From: Paracyclopina nana
Taxonomy: Eukaryota > Arthropoda > Copepoda > Cyclopoida > Cyclopettidae
DNA: 64,000 nucleotides
NCBI GenBank assembly: GCA_019096065.1
Contig: JAGUCH010000002.1
Span: 1,500,501-1,564,500 of the forward strand
Reading direction: 5' to 3'
The position numbers and the translations under genes are program-made. The notes beneath the pieces are model-generated. The model worked only from the letters and a program-made list of their open reading frames with translations, had not been told where the DNA came from and did no database searches. Positions 23,603 to 35,450 of the stretch are shown piece after piece; position 1 is the stretch's first letter, and each line of letters begins with the position of its first letter.

Positions 23603-24062
23603 GGCGGAATTAATTTCTCGTCAAACGGCAACACGCACACGGGTCACAACACACGGGATGCTGTCACGCCAGCCGAGCCATCACTTTGACGGAAAAACAA
23701 GGAAATGTTGACGCTTTTTTCCTCCTCGGAAATTCACTCTTTTTAATTTTTCAAGCTTCTGCTTGCGGCTGACTTTGCTCTGCTCTTCTCAGCTTTGCAG
23801 TTTGCGCATGCGCCAGCTAAGCAGAGCATAGGTGGGGCTGGCGCGGGCGGGCGGGCGAGCGCGCGTGCGCTTTTTCAAGCAACACGGAATTTTCGTGCAC
23901 CGGCCGGCTCGCCTTTTTAAAAAGCGCGCGCGCATTTCGGATGTGTGTGAGTGCGCGCAGCGGCCGCAATTGCATAAGAGAAGTGAGCGAAGCAAAAGAC
24001 CGGGTGACTCACGCTCATTTGGCGAATTTTTTATGGATCTACTGAAATATCAAGAAAAAAGC

Positions 24063-24082
24063 CACGTGGGCACGTGACGTCA
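24063..24082. promoter_or_regulatory. Two CACGTG E-boxes and a CRE
   Basis: CACGTG at 24063-24068 and 24071-24076 run into TGACGTCA at 24075-24082. They sit about 470 bp upstream of ankyrin exon A (minus strand), beside a CpG-rich stretch (23,800-23,960) containing GCGGGCGGGCGGGCG. Likely promoter-proximal elements of the distal ankyrin promoter. Confidence 0.5.
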
Positions 24083-24099
24083 TCATGACATGATCGAGT

Positions 24100-26300
24100 G
24101 ATTTTCATCATGCCTAAAAATCTTTGTTTTATTTGATTTTTGTTCTTTTTGTGGCTGATGTATTAAAAACTGATTTTTTTAATTTTTTGGGATATTTTGC
24201 TTCAAAATTGTAAGACGGCATTTTTACACCTTTTAACATTAAGTCGAAATTCTTTAAAGTAAATCAACTCTATTTGCCTTTGGATTTTGTTTACGATTTT
24301 GTTTATTTTTCTAAATAATCACTCTGTTCAAGCTGTAAGCTGAGTCTTGAAGTTGAAGTGTGGTTTGTTGTCTCCGCTTTTCCTCTCGTTTTCGTACTTC
24401 CGTTTGTCCAACGATCATTAAATAACGCGCACCCTTTCAAGTTTCGGCTCAAAACATTCGAGTAACTCGGCCAGACATTTTGCCACTTCAAGCGAAACGT
24501 GAAATGCGAACCTTTGATTTTGTGCCTGCAAATTGAAGGCCTCGATTTAAATATGGCATATTTTCCAATTCAAGGCGACTCAATGATTGCCATGTTTTCA
24601 ACTGTGAAACTGGGGCTAGTGTATATTTGCATAATTTCACGAAGGGTAGCTTTGGAATTTGTCTGCTGCATTCATGATTTTCATGGGAAATGCAAATGAA
24701 CTGGCAAAGGTTGCGAGATTCTTCCTTTAATTCTTCCATTTAGAGAATGAATGACATTTTTGCCTCGCTTCATTTGACGGAAAATCTCGACTTTTGAGTC
24801 ACCCAACCTATGCTCTACTAGACATTTTTCGCATGTTTTCAAGCGGCGAATTCGATTTTTTAAACCTGTTTGAGATCATAATTAAGTCGATCCATCATTT
24901 AAAGAGGGGGCAGATGCTGTCATCCATTAGTTATCTTGGCCTTGGGTTGAAAATGTGAAACTTGAAATGAAAAAAAAAATAAAAAGCCCTTTTTTAAAAA
25001 CCTCAAGACATCGGATAAAATTGAGAAAATTCGAAACTTGACTTGTTTTCGACTTTAATTTTCTTTTAAAATTCATTTTTCTTAGCTTCATCCTATTATG
25101 AAAAGTGGCATTTTTCGCGATTTTTTTTTTTGGTGTGGGGCTCTCCATGTGCGTGCGTGGAAGAAGTAATTCCAAGCTGGCCAATTCCTCAAAGTTCTCA
25201 TTTGTGTTTTTTCCGATACAAATCTTGGTATTGCAAGCTAGCTAGGGTGGTGCCGTTTATGATGAAAGTAACGCCCAAAAAGTGCGCCGTGCGACTCAGC
25301 AAAAAGGAGACTTTTTTCCCCGTTTCCACTGCAGAAAAAATGGGTAGCACCGAGTCGTGGAGGCGTTTTGTAAATTCTCGTGAGATGCTTATCACTGTGG
25401 GAAGTTGGACTGGCTGAAACCACCCCCAAAAAAATACCAGTTCATATCAGGAAGTTGCCTCGTTTTTTGAACAAGATGGCGCCACTATTTTTAAAAACAA
25501 TAAACAACTCAGCCTTTTAGCGATATTTTGGCATTGTTTATTTATCAAAATGCTTGGTAGAAAAATAGGTTTGAAGCATAATTTGACATGACCCTTTTAT
25601 TATCCCTTTGTGGGCAGTAAATCCAATGAAATCAGAAGCGGCCATAAAAAGTAAATGCCACGTTGGTGAATTTAACCCACATGCAATTTCTCCGTTTCTA
25701 TATATGGCGCATCTGTTGATCACAACAAAGGCAAAATTTCGCCTCTTTTGTAGGTGTCTTAGAAGCTTAATGTGGGCGGGCCTGCGCTCCGCTCCAATAA
25801 TAACAACAACAACAAGAATCATCAAAAAGATGACAGAGCCTAGTCATGAATACGAGAAAATGAGCGCATTGTACCCACACTGTGCGGTTCAAATGGAAAA
25901 GGAGAAATCGAGACAAAAACGCGGTGACAAAACGTGACGATTCTCAAGCTCAATGAATTTATAATGAAGAAGATGAAGAAGACCATAAAAAACCGTTAAG
26001 GAACAAAAACTTGATAGAGCCAATGAGGGCTTGTTTTCAAAGCTGACAAATTGAATTTTCGCCCCCTTTTTTCGAAGCAAATAACAAGGTGGCCTCTTAC
26101 AGCTTGGCAAATGTAAATTGCCCAAGTTTGCTCTGCGAGCGGATGCAGGTTTTCATCAAAAGGGCGGGTCTCACACCCATTCCGTTGCTCCTTGAACGTG
26201 CTACTTTTTGCCGAGGGCTTTATCACATTCTGACCCACGGCTGCAAGTAAGCACAACATTCGATACTAAGTCACAAAATGTGTATTAGGAATACTATTGA
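24100..26300. other. Intergenic, no gene seen
   Basis: AT-rich with short ORFs that lack codon bias or family motifs. One CTCF-like AGATGGCGC at 25474-25482. Confidence 0.6.
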
Positions 26301-26311
26301 GTTGAAAGATT

Positions 26312-27200
26312 CTCAAGTCCCATCTGACTCAAGTCCAAGTTGACTCTAGTCCGAGCTGACTCTAGTCCCAACAGATTCTAGCCCCAACAGACTCTAGCCC
26401 CAACAGACTCTAGTCCCAACAGACTCTAGTCCCAACTGACTCTAGTCCCAACTGACTCAGGTCCCAACGGACTCTAGTCCCAACAGACTTTAGTCCCAAC
26501 TGACTCTAGTCCCAACAGACTTAAGTCCCAGCTGACTCTTGTCCCAACTGACACAGGTCTCAACTGACTCTAGTCCCAACTGACTCAGGTCCCAACTGAC
26601 TCAGGTCTCAACTGACTCAGGTCCCAACTTATTCTGATCCCAACAGACTCTGGTCCCAGATGACTCTAGTCCCAGCTGACTCTAGTTGCAGCTAGCTAAC
26701 TCAAGTCCCAAATAGCTAACTCAAGTCCCAACTAGCTGTCTCAAGTCCCAGCTAGCTAGCTCAAGTCCCAGCCAGCTAATACAAGACACAGCTAGCTAAT
26801 TCAAGTCCCAGCCAGCTAATACAAGACACAGCTAGCTAATTCAAGTCACAGCTTTCTCAACTCACAGCTAGCCCACTCACGTCCCAGCTAGATGACTCAA
26901 ATCAAGCTGACTCAAGAAGCACCTAGCTTACTTTAGTCCAGCTGACTCAAGTTCCTAGCTGACTCTAGTCCGAGCTGACTTTAGTCCCAGCTGTCTCTAG
27001 TCCCAGCTGGATGAGACAAGTCCTAGCTAGCTGCCTTATCATCCCAGCTCACTCAAATCCCATTTGACTGACTATAGTCCCAACAAACTCAATAATCTCA
27101 ACTACTAATTGTCTCTATTTTCAGCTGATTTTTAAGTCCTAGGTGACTCAAGTCCCGAATGACTCAAGTTCCAGAGCTGACTCAAGATAATCATGGAGTC
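26312..27200. repeat. 16-nt minisatellite (TCTAGTCCCAACTGAC)
   Basis: About 55 imperfect copies of CTGACTCTAGTCCCAA with variants (CAGACTCTAGCCCC, CTGACTCAGGTCC). From 26,690 a longer variant with GCTAGCTAACTCAAGTCCCA appears. Many units create TGACTCA. Confidence 0.9.
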
Positions 27201-27372
27201 CCAGTTCATGCAGTCAAAGGTGCTTACAGAACCTGGCAAAATGATCTAAATTGAAAGTCTTTCAAGCAAGTCTTGGAGCTATAAGAGATATATCTGAAAT
27301 CATCCCATTTGGGACCGTACCACAATTACCAAAGTAGCATAAAGGAGCTCAGCAGCAAGAACAGCTCAGCAG

Positions 27373-27417
27373 AACAGTTACTGAGCTGTTAAGAGTTGCT
27401 CAGCTGAGAATAACTGT
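27373..27417. other. Imperfect palindrome AACAGTTA...TAACTGTT
   Basis: Inverted arms AACAGTTACTGAG and CTCAGCTGAGAATAACTGTT within a GCTCAGCAG-rich stretch next to the 16-nt minisatellite. Confidence 0.4.
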
Positions 27418-29029
27418 TGCAGCAAAACTTCTGCTGATTTCATCTCAGCTTAAAAAAAGCTTTCTGTCCCAATTTTGCATATCAGATGATGACTCATAAC
27501 TCAGCATGGGCAGCTTGATAAAAAAAAGGGCTACTTCCACGCTTAGCTTTGGCGGCTCAGCTTGTTTTATGTGAGACGGTAAAATCTTTGACGTCCAATG
27601 CAATAAAACATGCATGCTCATGGCACAGATGTTTTAGCAAGGGACACACCCCTCCCGAAGACACTCACACAGGCAAAAGTAGAAACTTTTGCTGATGGCG
27701 ACAAATTGTCATCACAATTTTCACATTTTGATGCCAGTTATACTAGAAGAAATTTTCCCTCTGGTAAAAGCCAATTTTGGGTCACACTTGAGCTCAGCTG
27801 TTTTTTCATGATTGCTCTTACAAATTACACGGTAATTTCGCGGGTAAGGCTCGATCATAAAGTTAAATGCAGTTCTTTGAAATATTGCACGCCTTGTAAT
27901 TTAGACACCTTAAAAAAGGTGAAAACTTTATGAGGTTTTTCATCCCATTTTTTCTGCCCAAATGTCATTCATCTCTTTTTATCCAATACAGGGCAAATGT
28001 CAAGGATTCTTCAGTGGAAATTATATGTAAAAGCTGGTATGTAAGGCAGCCCAATAAATGTATAAAAGGCTTTGTTTCCCATCAACTCTTATCTTTACAT
28101 GTCACCTCTTTGTTGATTTACAGGTCACACTGGGGCAAAGTAGCCTCCAAAAACTCCATGGAAATCTGCTTCGACTTTTTTTATTCAAGTGCTTTTTGTT
28201 GATTGGCAGTGAAAGCCCACTTTTGGGGTCAAATGCAGCATTATTGATCAAGCTTTTTTCAGGTATGGATTGGCACTTTTCTGGATAGTAACAACAATTT
28301 CATGTCCTGATTTGAATTATTTATGGGCTGTTTCTACCTGCCAACTCTGTAATTGTCGTGACATTTCTTATACAGCAGAATTTTTGAGCTATTCTATTTG
28401 CAGTGAGAATGTAGTACAAATACAAAGTAATTTGAGCTTGCTCTGATAATTGCTTTTCATGTCATGAATCACTTTTTGCTGTAGCCTGTACAATAGTAAA
28501 GCAAATTGAGTGAGTTTATTGATTTCCTCACTCAAAAGTGTTTTTCACCTTTGTTTTCCTCATGGTAAAATGCTTCTCTAGTTGAAATCGGGCTAATTAA
28601 TTCCGGCACGTTTTTTCGCAACACTTCACAAATGTCAGGAAATAATTGATGATCTTTGTTAAGCGATTTGAGGTCACAAATGAAAAAAGTAAGGAGCATG
28701 TCATGTTCTTTTAATAGTCGAGCTGTCCAAAATCTCAGACTTTCTTCTGAGCACAAAATTAAAGTAAAATCCTCTTCAATGATTTAACCAACAAAAATCA
28801 TTTCCCGGAACCTAAGAAAATATATAAAAAATAATTCATCGTTTATTTGCAATCTTTTCAATGTTTTGTGGTTTTTGAAAGATACTCAATTTTTCCATTT
28901 GGGATGTGTTTTTGATTCTCTAATATCGGCAATTTTTACGGATTTTTTCAACTTTTATTTACTATTAAGAGGTATTTTTATAGGTAATGCGAGTTTTCGT
29001 GTGGCGGCGAGAAAAAACGCGCTTATTCA

Positions 29030-29400
29030 GCTTTTGCTGTTGCCTCAGCGCGAAAGCAAAACAAAACACTCTTTTCTCAGCCAGTCGCAGCTAAAACAGT
29101 GAAGTGAGCAAAGTAGGAGAAGTGAAACGCGAGAAAAATTCTTGTTTTTTCGTATTTTGACTATGGCGGAAGCGTCTTGGCCTACATCTTAAGTTTTTAA
29201 GGTCAGTTTCATCGTCCATTTTTATTGCCCCATAAGTCTGGGCTAAATTAGCATAGTTTTCACCTCTGCAAATCTCCCCTCGTTCTCTTATAAGCCGACT
29301 TCTGTCCTCTATATAGGCTTGCGTTTTTGAAAAATTCTAGTTCACAAAATGGCCGCAAGAGTGGAAGGTGGCGCTGGCTCGCAGAGGGTAAAAACGTTAA
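29030..29400 (+). promoter_or_regulatory. Candidate promoter and first exon (MAARVEGGAGSQR)
   Basis: A TATA-like CTATATAGG (about 29,311) is followed by ATG at 29,349 in a good context (AAAATGGCC). It opens 13 codons ending CAGAGG/GTAAAA. The exon also contains AGGTGGCGC (29366-29374). It could start an unidentified gene or an upstream kinase isoform, but its phase-0 end does not match the phase-1 acceptor at 49,739. Confidence 0.25.
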
Positions 29401-30387
29401 CTAAGGAAATTTGAATATTGGCTGAAATAAGTTGGTTTATGTAGTGAATTTGCGTCACCTGAAAACTCTTGAGAAATGCTGAGAAAGCAATTATTCCTCT
29501 GTAATTCGACTCTTTATGCGATCAATTGGCTCATTATGCATGAATCAGGTTAGCTCTGCAATACTTCTAAAAATAGCCGCAATAAAGTATCATGGTTGGC
29601 TGTTGCATTGTCTAGAATAAAATCAGCATTAATAGAAACCCTTAAATAGGCACACAGTAGCCTATCTCAGCTGAATGATAGCAAGTCCAAATAGAGTTTA
29701 GATGCTAATTGACCCAACTCCCCACTGTGCACCAACAATTCATGCAAATAATACTTCCACATCAGCTGACAAGTTTCTGACAATTAGCTAAATGACTCGA
29801 AAAAAGGCCCCACCCTGATATGTTTTATTACTAATTGCAACTCACCGTTTCCTAATCATAATAAATAGCTTTTTTGCCTTGAGTGACAGCAGCGCCACCT
29901 TTGCAATCAGTGCCTATTTCTGGTACTAATTTTCAAAATTATTTCAGTTGCCTTAGTGAAAAGCAATTTGCAAATAAACGGCCATTTCCTCAACCAAACT
30001 CGAATTTTGGAGACTGATTGAAAAATGAAAGTTGAATGCTAATCGCATGGCTTTTTTGGGGGATTTCTGGCTGCATATATAATTGCAGCTGCGACGAAAA
30101 CGAGTGGGTTATAATTACAAGTCCGTGAACTTGAGTGGGTGGACAATTCTCAATTCGCGCTCAGCAGGCCACACTTTAATTACGCACACATGCCTTCAAA
30201 CAATACACATCAATGACCCCCAAAATGCTTCGTGAAAACCTCGACTAATCTCGATTATGGCGATCTGCTGACAGATGGAAAATGGACAAAATTCAAGCAA
30301 AAAAAATTAATATGTTAAGAAATTCGTTTTGATGGCTCTGAGGCTCTGATGAGATTTTATCAAAATTTGCTGAGATCTTTAAGGATT

Positions 30388-31004
30388 AGGATCCTCTCAG
30401 CACTCACTGAGAATCTTCTCAGCACTCACGGAGAATCATTTCAGCACTCAATGAGAATCCTCTCAGCACTCACTTAGAATCCTCTCAGCTTTCACTGAGA
30501 ATCCTCTCAGCACTCACAAAAAATCCTCTCAGCACTCACAGAGAATCCTCTCAGCAAACACTGAGAATCTTCTCAGCAAACACTGATAGTCTTCTCAGCT
30601 AACACTGATAGTCTTCTCAGCTAACACTGAGAATCTTCTCAGCAAACACTGAGAATCTTCTCAGCACTCACTGTAAATCAAATCCGCACTCATAGAGAAT
30701 TTCTCAGGACTCAAAGAGAATTTCTCAGCACTCACTGAGAATTCTCTTAGCACTCACTGAGAATCTTCTCAGCACTCTATGTAAATCTTCTCAGCACTCT
30801 ATGTAAATCTTCTCAGCACTCTCTGTACATCAAATCAGTACTCACTGAGAATCTCATCAGCACTCACTGAGAATTTCTCAGCACTCACTGAGAATCCTCT
30901 CAGCACTCACAGAGAATCCTCTCAGTACTCACAGAGAATCCTCTCAGCACTTACAGAGAATCCTCTCAGCACTCACAGAGAATCCTCTCAGAACTCACTG
31001 AGGC
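30388..31004. repeat. 22-nt minisatellite (GAGAATCCTCTCAGCACTCACT)
   Basis: About 27 copies in register. Sub-blocks share variants (CTCAGCAAACACT, CTCAGCTAACACTGATAGT, CTCTATGTAAAT), showing stepwise local duplication. A few units have lost one base. Confidence 0.92.
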
Positions 31005-31009
31005 ATCTG

Positions 31010-33380
31010 AGTAACTTTTAAAAGTCTTGAGAGCTTTTGCTCACCATTCTTCAAAATCAAGGCAGTTTTAATGAAACTTGAAAGGCACTTTTAAGAAATC
31101 TTTAAAAGGACATATTTTGAGTTTTGGCATTCATGCACTTGTGCTGGTGAATTCCCTAGTTTCATCATGCTGGTGTAATGTTAAGTGGGAATGCAAAAAG
31201 ATGCAAAAAAGTCACTGATGTTGAGTTCAGCAAAACCCAAGCCAAAACAATTCATGATCATGATTGAGCTTTGTCTTATTTGTTCTGCTTTTTGCTGCTC
31301 TCCCTTTTTCCTGTCAGAATTCACAATGAAAAAGATTTCATTCCAGCAAAAACTGTGAAAACTTTGAAAGTTGACAAAAAACCCTTACTATGTATGGTAT
31401 CAGTTCTCCATAAAAAAGTATCATTAAATTCACCCTTTTTTTATTGACAACATTGTAGTACTTTTTTGGCTGTACAAATGACAAAATAATTTCTAATGAT
31501 CCCCGAGTTATTTTCATAGTTTAGATCGCATTTTTTAGTGTGGTTGTGACCTACTTTCCATGAAAAATACTCTACCTGGTTCACATACAATATCAGGCCT
31601 TTCTCTTGATTTGGTGGCCTCTATAAGGTCCATGCAGCCTTTGTCCTGTCAACAACTGAATAACTAGTATTTTCCACTGTGCACTGAGAAAGTGACGAAA
31701 GTCCATTGACCCACATTTATCAGCTAAATTAATGCATTTCCTTTACATAATCAAAACCTGGTCAAAATCAGGTTTTATGTCTGCAAAATGGTTCATTTGG
31801 GACTTCTTTTCAAAAAAAGCTGCAATATAAGTCAAAAAAACTAAAAATAAACTTAGAACCAGCAAATTCCACATGCGCGCCCAAATGTCTGAATTATCCA
31901 CTGTGGACTGCTGTTTATGGCTGCTCTCATTGCATGTAAGACTTTTTCGAGGAAATGAGCTCATTCTTGAGAAAAAACGATACGGAGCTTTGTTCAAATG
32001 TCAAACTTTGTGGCATTTCAAACTAGTCTACTTACTAATTTGGGTAACAAACTCGCTTTACATTTAAAAATGCTATTGAAAGTCTGCTGTGATATGGGTT
32101 GTTTCTAGATTTAGTTCAAAAAACGGCCGCATGCTGAAGAGAGGGCGCTGCATAATATAGGTAGCATTTAGAATCAGGGCCTTTTCGCCTGTTTATTATG
32201 ACCGGTATTACGTGAAAATTATAATGCAATACAAGTGCTAAAGAAGGGTAAAAATTAAATGACCTTATCAAGAATTGCATATTAATGCCGATTGTGGCTT
32301 CACAAAACTAGAAAAATAGCGGGAAATGCGTAAATTGGCCAATTTTTATTAATATTTGGCCGTAATATTGCCAATAACTGGCCCGGTGAACAGGGCCTTA
32401 GTTCAAAATACAGCCGCATGCTTAAGAGAGGGCGCTGAGTCACACACTCAAAATTGGGGTATTTTGGGCTATCAGTTGATTTCTACTATAAAAGCAAACA
32501 TTACTTAAAGTCTAACAAGGCCAAGGCCATAAGCCTTTTTAAATATTTATGAGCCTTTCATGGCTGAACACTCAAAGGAAAGAAGGCCTTTATAGCTAGA
32601 CTAGGTCAAGGCCTAATTTCCATACAAGGCCGATTTTTGAAGGCCTACCTGGGTGAAAGGCCCATTGGCCTCATTTTTTGATGGCTTCAAACCACAACTA
32701 GGTAAAGGCGTCCATAAATGGACAGCGGAGGGCGGGCCTACGGAGATATTTGAAAGTAGCCCTTTATTTTATAAAGAAATGGGAGCATGCTTCACTGGTA
32801 GCAAGGAGTTACAAGTGTGGCTCATTTCTGTTTTACATTGCAATGATAGAAATTATTGATCTGAGCTAGACTAAGAAAATAAGCAGCTGATTAAATACAA
32901 TTTATCATGAAAGTTTTATATTGAGGAACCATAAACTCTGCTCTTATGAAACCAATGAGGTGATTCATTATTTTGGTGCTTTTATTCTACATGATTATTG
33001 ATGTTTCTAAAATATGGTTGATTATGGTAATCCCCAAGGTATAACAAAACTTTACAAAAAGTACTTACAGCAGTTTTTGAATTAATTTAAGGTCTCCCGG
33101 TATAATGATGTGTCATTATGGGGCAATATTATGAAGATATTTGTAAATATCAGGTACTTTCAAAAACATTTTATCAATTTTTTCTGCATAATTGTTTTGT
33201 TTGAAACATATACCTTTGCCATTGAGAATTCAATGTCAATGTTTCCTTTTTTTCAATATTGTCATTGTGCTAGGTGAACTGGGCCTAAGAATTGTACAAT
33301 TATTTAGCAGATGACTTCATTAAATATTATGATTTGCCAAGAATGATTTGTGTAAATTAGAGGATCAAAAGTTAAATTAA
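31010..33380. other. Intergenic, no gene seen
   Basis: Contains the paired 40-bp repeats at 32.1-32.4 kb. No ORF shows domain motifs or plausible exon structure. Confidence 0.55.
32112..32437. repeat. Pair of 40-bp direct repeats ending AGAGAGGGCGCTG
   Basis: TTAGTTCAAAAAACGGCCGC-ATGCTGAAGAGAGGGCGCTG at 32112-32150 recurs with four changes at 32399-32437. Each copy ends in the CTCF-like AGAGGGCGC. Confidence 0.8.
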
Positions 33381-33389
33381 TTCAGTGAA

Positions 33390-35300
33390 TATTGTGGCCA
33401 GACTTGGATCAATTAGAACATACTGTCCTTGGATAGACTGAAATGGATCATGCTTGGATCGACAGCTAGAATACATTGTACATTCTTAGAATGCAACAGC
33501 AATCAGTCACTGGATCGACAAAACACACTGTTCTTGGATAGACTGGCAGAACAAAGAGTCTTGCATTATTTTCTGGCATTGAGGCAGAGCTACTTTTGTA
33601 AGGCATAATTTTGCAAGGCCGTTAAAAAAAAGATATAGATAATAAAGTGACATGATTGTTTAAAAGTTTACATCAAATTAAATGCAGCTTAAGTTTTATT
33701 TGCCAAGATTTTCTTCATTAAAGCTTAAAATATTAATTGGTTTAACATTTTTGATATGCCTTATTTTAGCTTGGGTTCTATTTTTGATGTTTGGTGCTCA
33801 GATGAAAAATAGCTGCTTGGTTCTCAAATTTTTCCCAACCTCTCAGGGATTTTTCTTGGGGTCTAACTTTTGCTGAGGGGGTAGGGAACTATTAGTCTAG
33901 TCGATCCAAATATAGTTTAATCTGTAGCTGATATAGTTTATCTGGAATGGCACTACCTGGTCAGCTCATTCTTTCAAAATAAATATACTGCCTTTTGCCC
34001 CAGGTACTTGTTCCCCTATTGACTTCAGTTGACCAGTAACGCCCTACTAAAACATAGGAGCTTTTTCATTCAGCAACCTTCACTTAATGGAAATGAGTCA
34101 CAATATGTACAGTTGCACTCAGGTGCAAATATGCTGATATTAAGAAGACCCGTGTCATACGCATGGATCAACTGAGACAAACATAGACCAAGACCAACTG
34201 TGGGCAGCCACACTTGGATTGACTAGAACATTGACTGCAACAGATCATCCCAAGATTGATTATGAGAACACACTGTCCTTGGATCAATAAGACAGGATTG
34301 TACTTGAATCAATAGTCATGACAGAGACTGACTTGGTTCAACTAGAACTGTACTTGGATAGACTGGCAGAATGTACTGCACTTGCATCGAAAAACGGATT
34401 GCCCTTGGATTGACTGTTATAACAAACAGTCCCTGGATAGACTAGAGCTAATCTGGTACTATTGGGAGTAGACAGACTAGAAAAACACTTTGTTGATTCG
34501 TTTTGTCGATCCAAGGACTGTGCGTTCTCATAGTCGGTCCTAGGACAGTTTGTCTTGTCTATCCAGGCACAACTCGTTTTTCTAGTTTAACTAAATGCAT
34601 TAAGTTCTGGTCTATCTGAGGACTGTGTGCTCAGATAGTAGATCCAAGGCAAATCCTTTTGTCAATTCAAGTCCAGTTCGCTGTAGTCTATCCACGAACA
34701 ATCCATTGTCAATCCAAGAGTAGGAGTTGACCAAATGTTTGCTAGAAACAGGACCTACTGTCCACAGGGTCTAACTAGTATTTGAACAGAATTGCTGACC
34801 ATGACCAACTGGAAGACCAAGATTAACAAATAGATTAGTCAGTTCTTGGACCTGGCTGTCCAAAATCTACCTATGTCCTAGAAAATCTAAGTTGGCCATG
34901 GTTATCAAAGTAATCTATAGCTGCTCATGTCAGCTATGGTTTCAGTCAGAAATGGTGACTCAAGTCACACCTTATGTGGCTGCACAAGGTGAAGCTTTAA
35001 CAAGTCATGGTTACCCAAGTCAGTCATAAGTAGTTTGTGGTTAACCAAGTCAGCCCTGGCTAGTTAAGTCACCCAATGGCTTCACTAGTCAGTTCTTCTT
35101 GCTGAGTGAATTTAAGTCAGTTACACAATTTAAGCCCAACTTAGTATGTTTTAGAATAGTAGTTGGTTACTGTCATGCCATGGTCTGGGTCAGTCATACC
35201 AGTAGGTCATGTTCCTGATATGTTTTATTGGTCATGATCTGGGTCCTTCATAAGTTGGTCATGTTTCTGTGAGCCTGTAGTTTGTCCTTTTGCCCAGTCA
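33390..35300. repeat. Degenerate minisatellite with internal inversion
   Basis: Words such as CACTGTCCTTGGATAGACTGGCAGAAC recur to about 34,470. From about 34,480 they continue in the opposite orientation (GTCGATCCAAGGACTGTG). A third stretch (34,790-35,300) has GTCAGTTCTTGG, CAAGTCAG and GGTCATG words. No coding potential. Confidence 0.65.
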
Positions 35301-35319
35301 AACTAGTGGCAAAAAGTCC

Positions 35320-35450
35320 ATAAAGGCTCAATCTCAATTTGCTTGCTGGTCAATTTTTTTGGTACAGTTTCCTGTTTCAAACAGAGGAGCAACATAGGAT
35401 GTAGAGAAATGTGGAGGGCAGGCCAGCCCTCCATAAAATTGAGAGGGGCC
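35320..35450 (+). mobile_element. SINE 3' fragment (tRNA-Thr-derived family)
   Basis: Shares TAAAGGCTCAATCTCAATTT, CAGTTTCCTGTTTCAAACAG and GAAATGTGGAGGGCAGGC with the copies at 37.6-39.3 kb. The tRNA head is missing. Confidence 0.7.

Larger units (their letters stand above)
27210..30380. other. Intergenic, no supported gene
   Basis: Apart from the palindrome at 27.4 kb and the candidate promoter at 29.0-29.4 kb I see only short ORFs without motifs. GCGCCACCT at 29892-29900. Confidence 0.55.

Noticed and set aside
23447-23689. Plus-strand 80-aa ORF at ankyrin exon A
   Set aside because: It is the shadow of the minus-strand exon, which has the start context and donor.
30388-31004. CRISPR array
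   Set aside because: Units are contiguous without unique spacers, in an animal genome.
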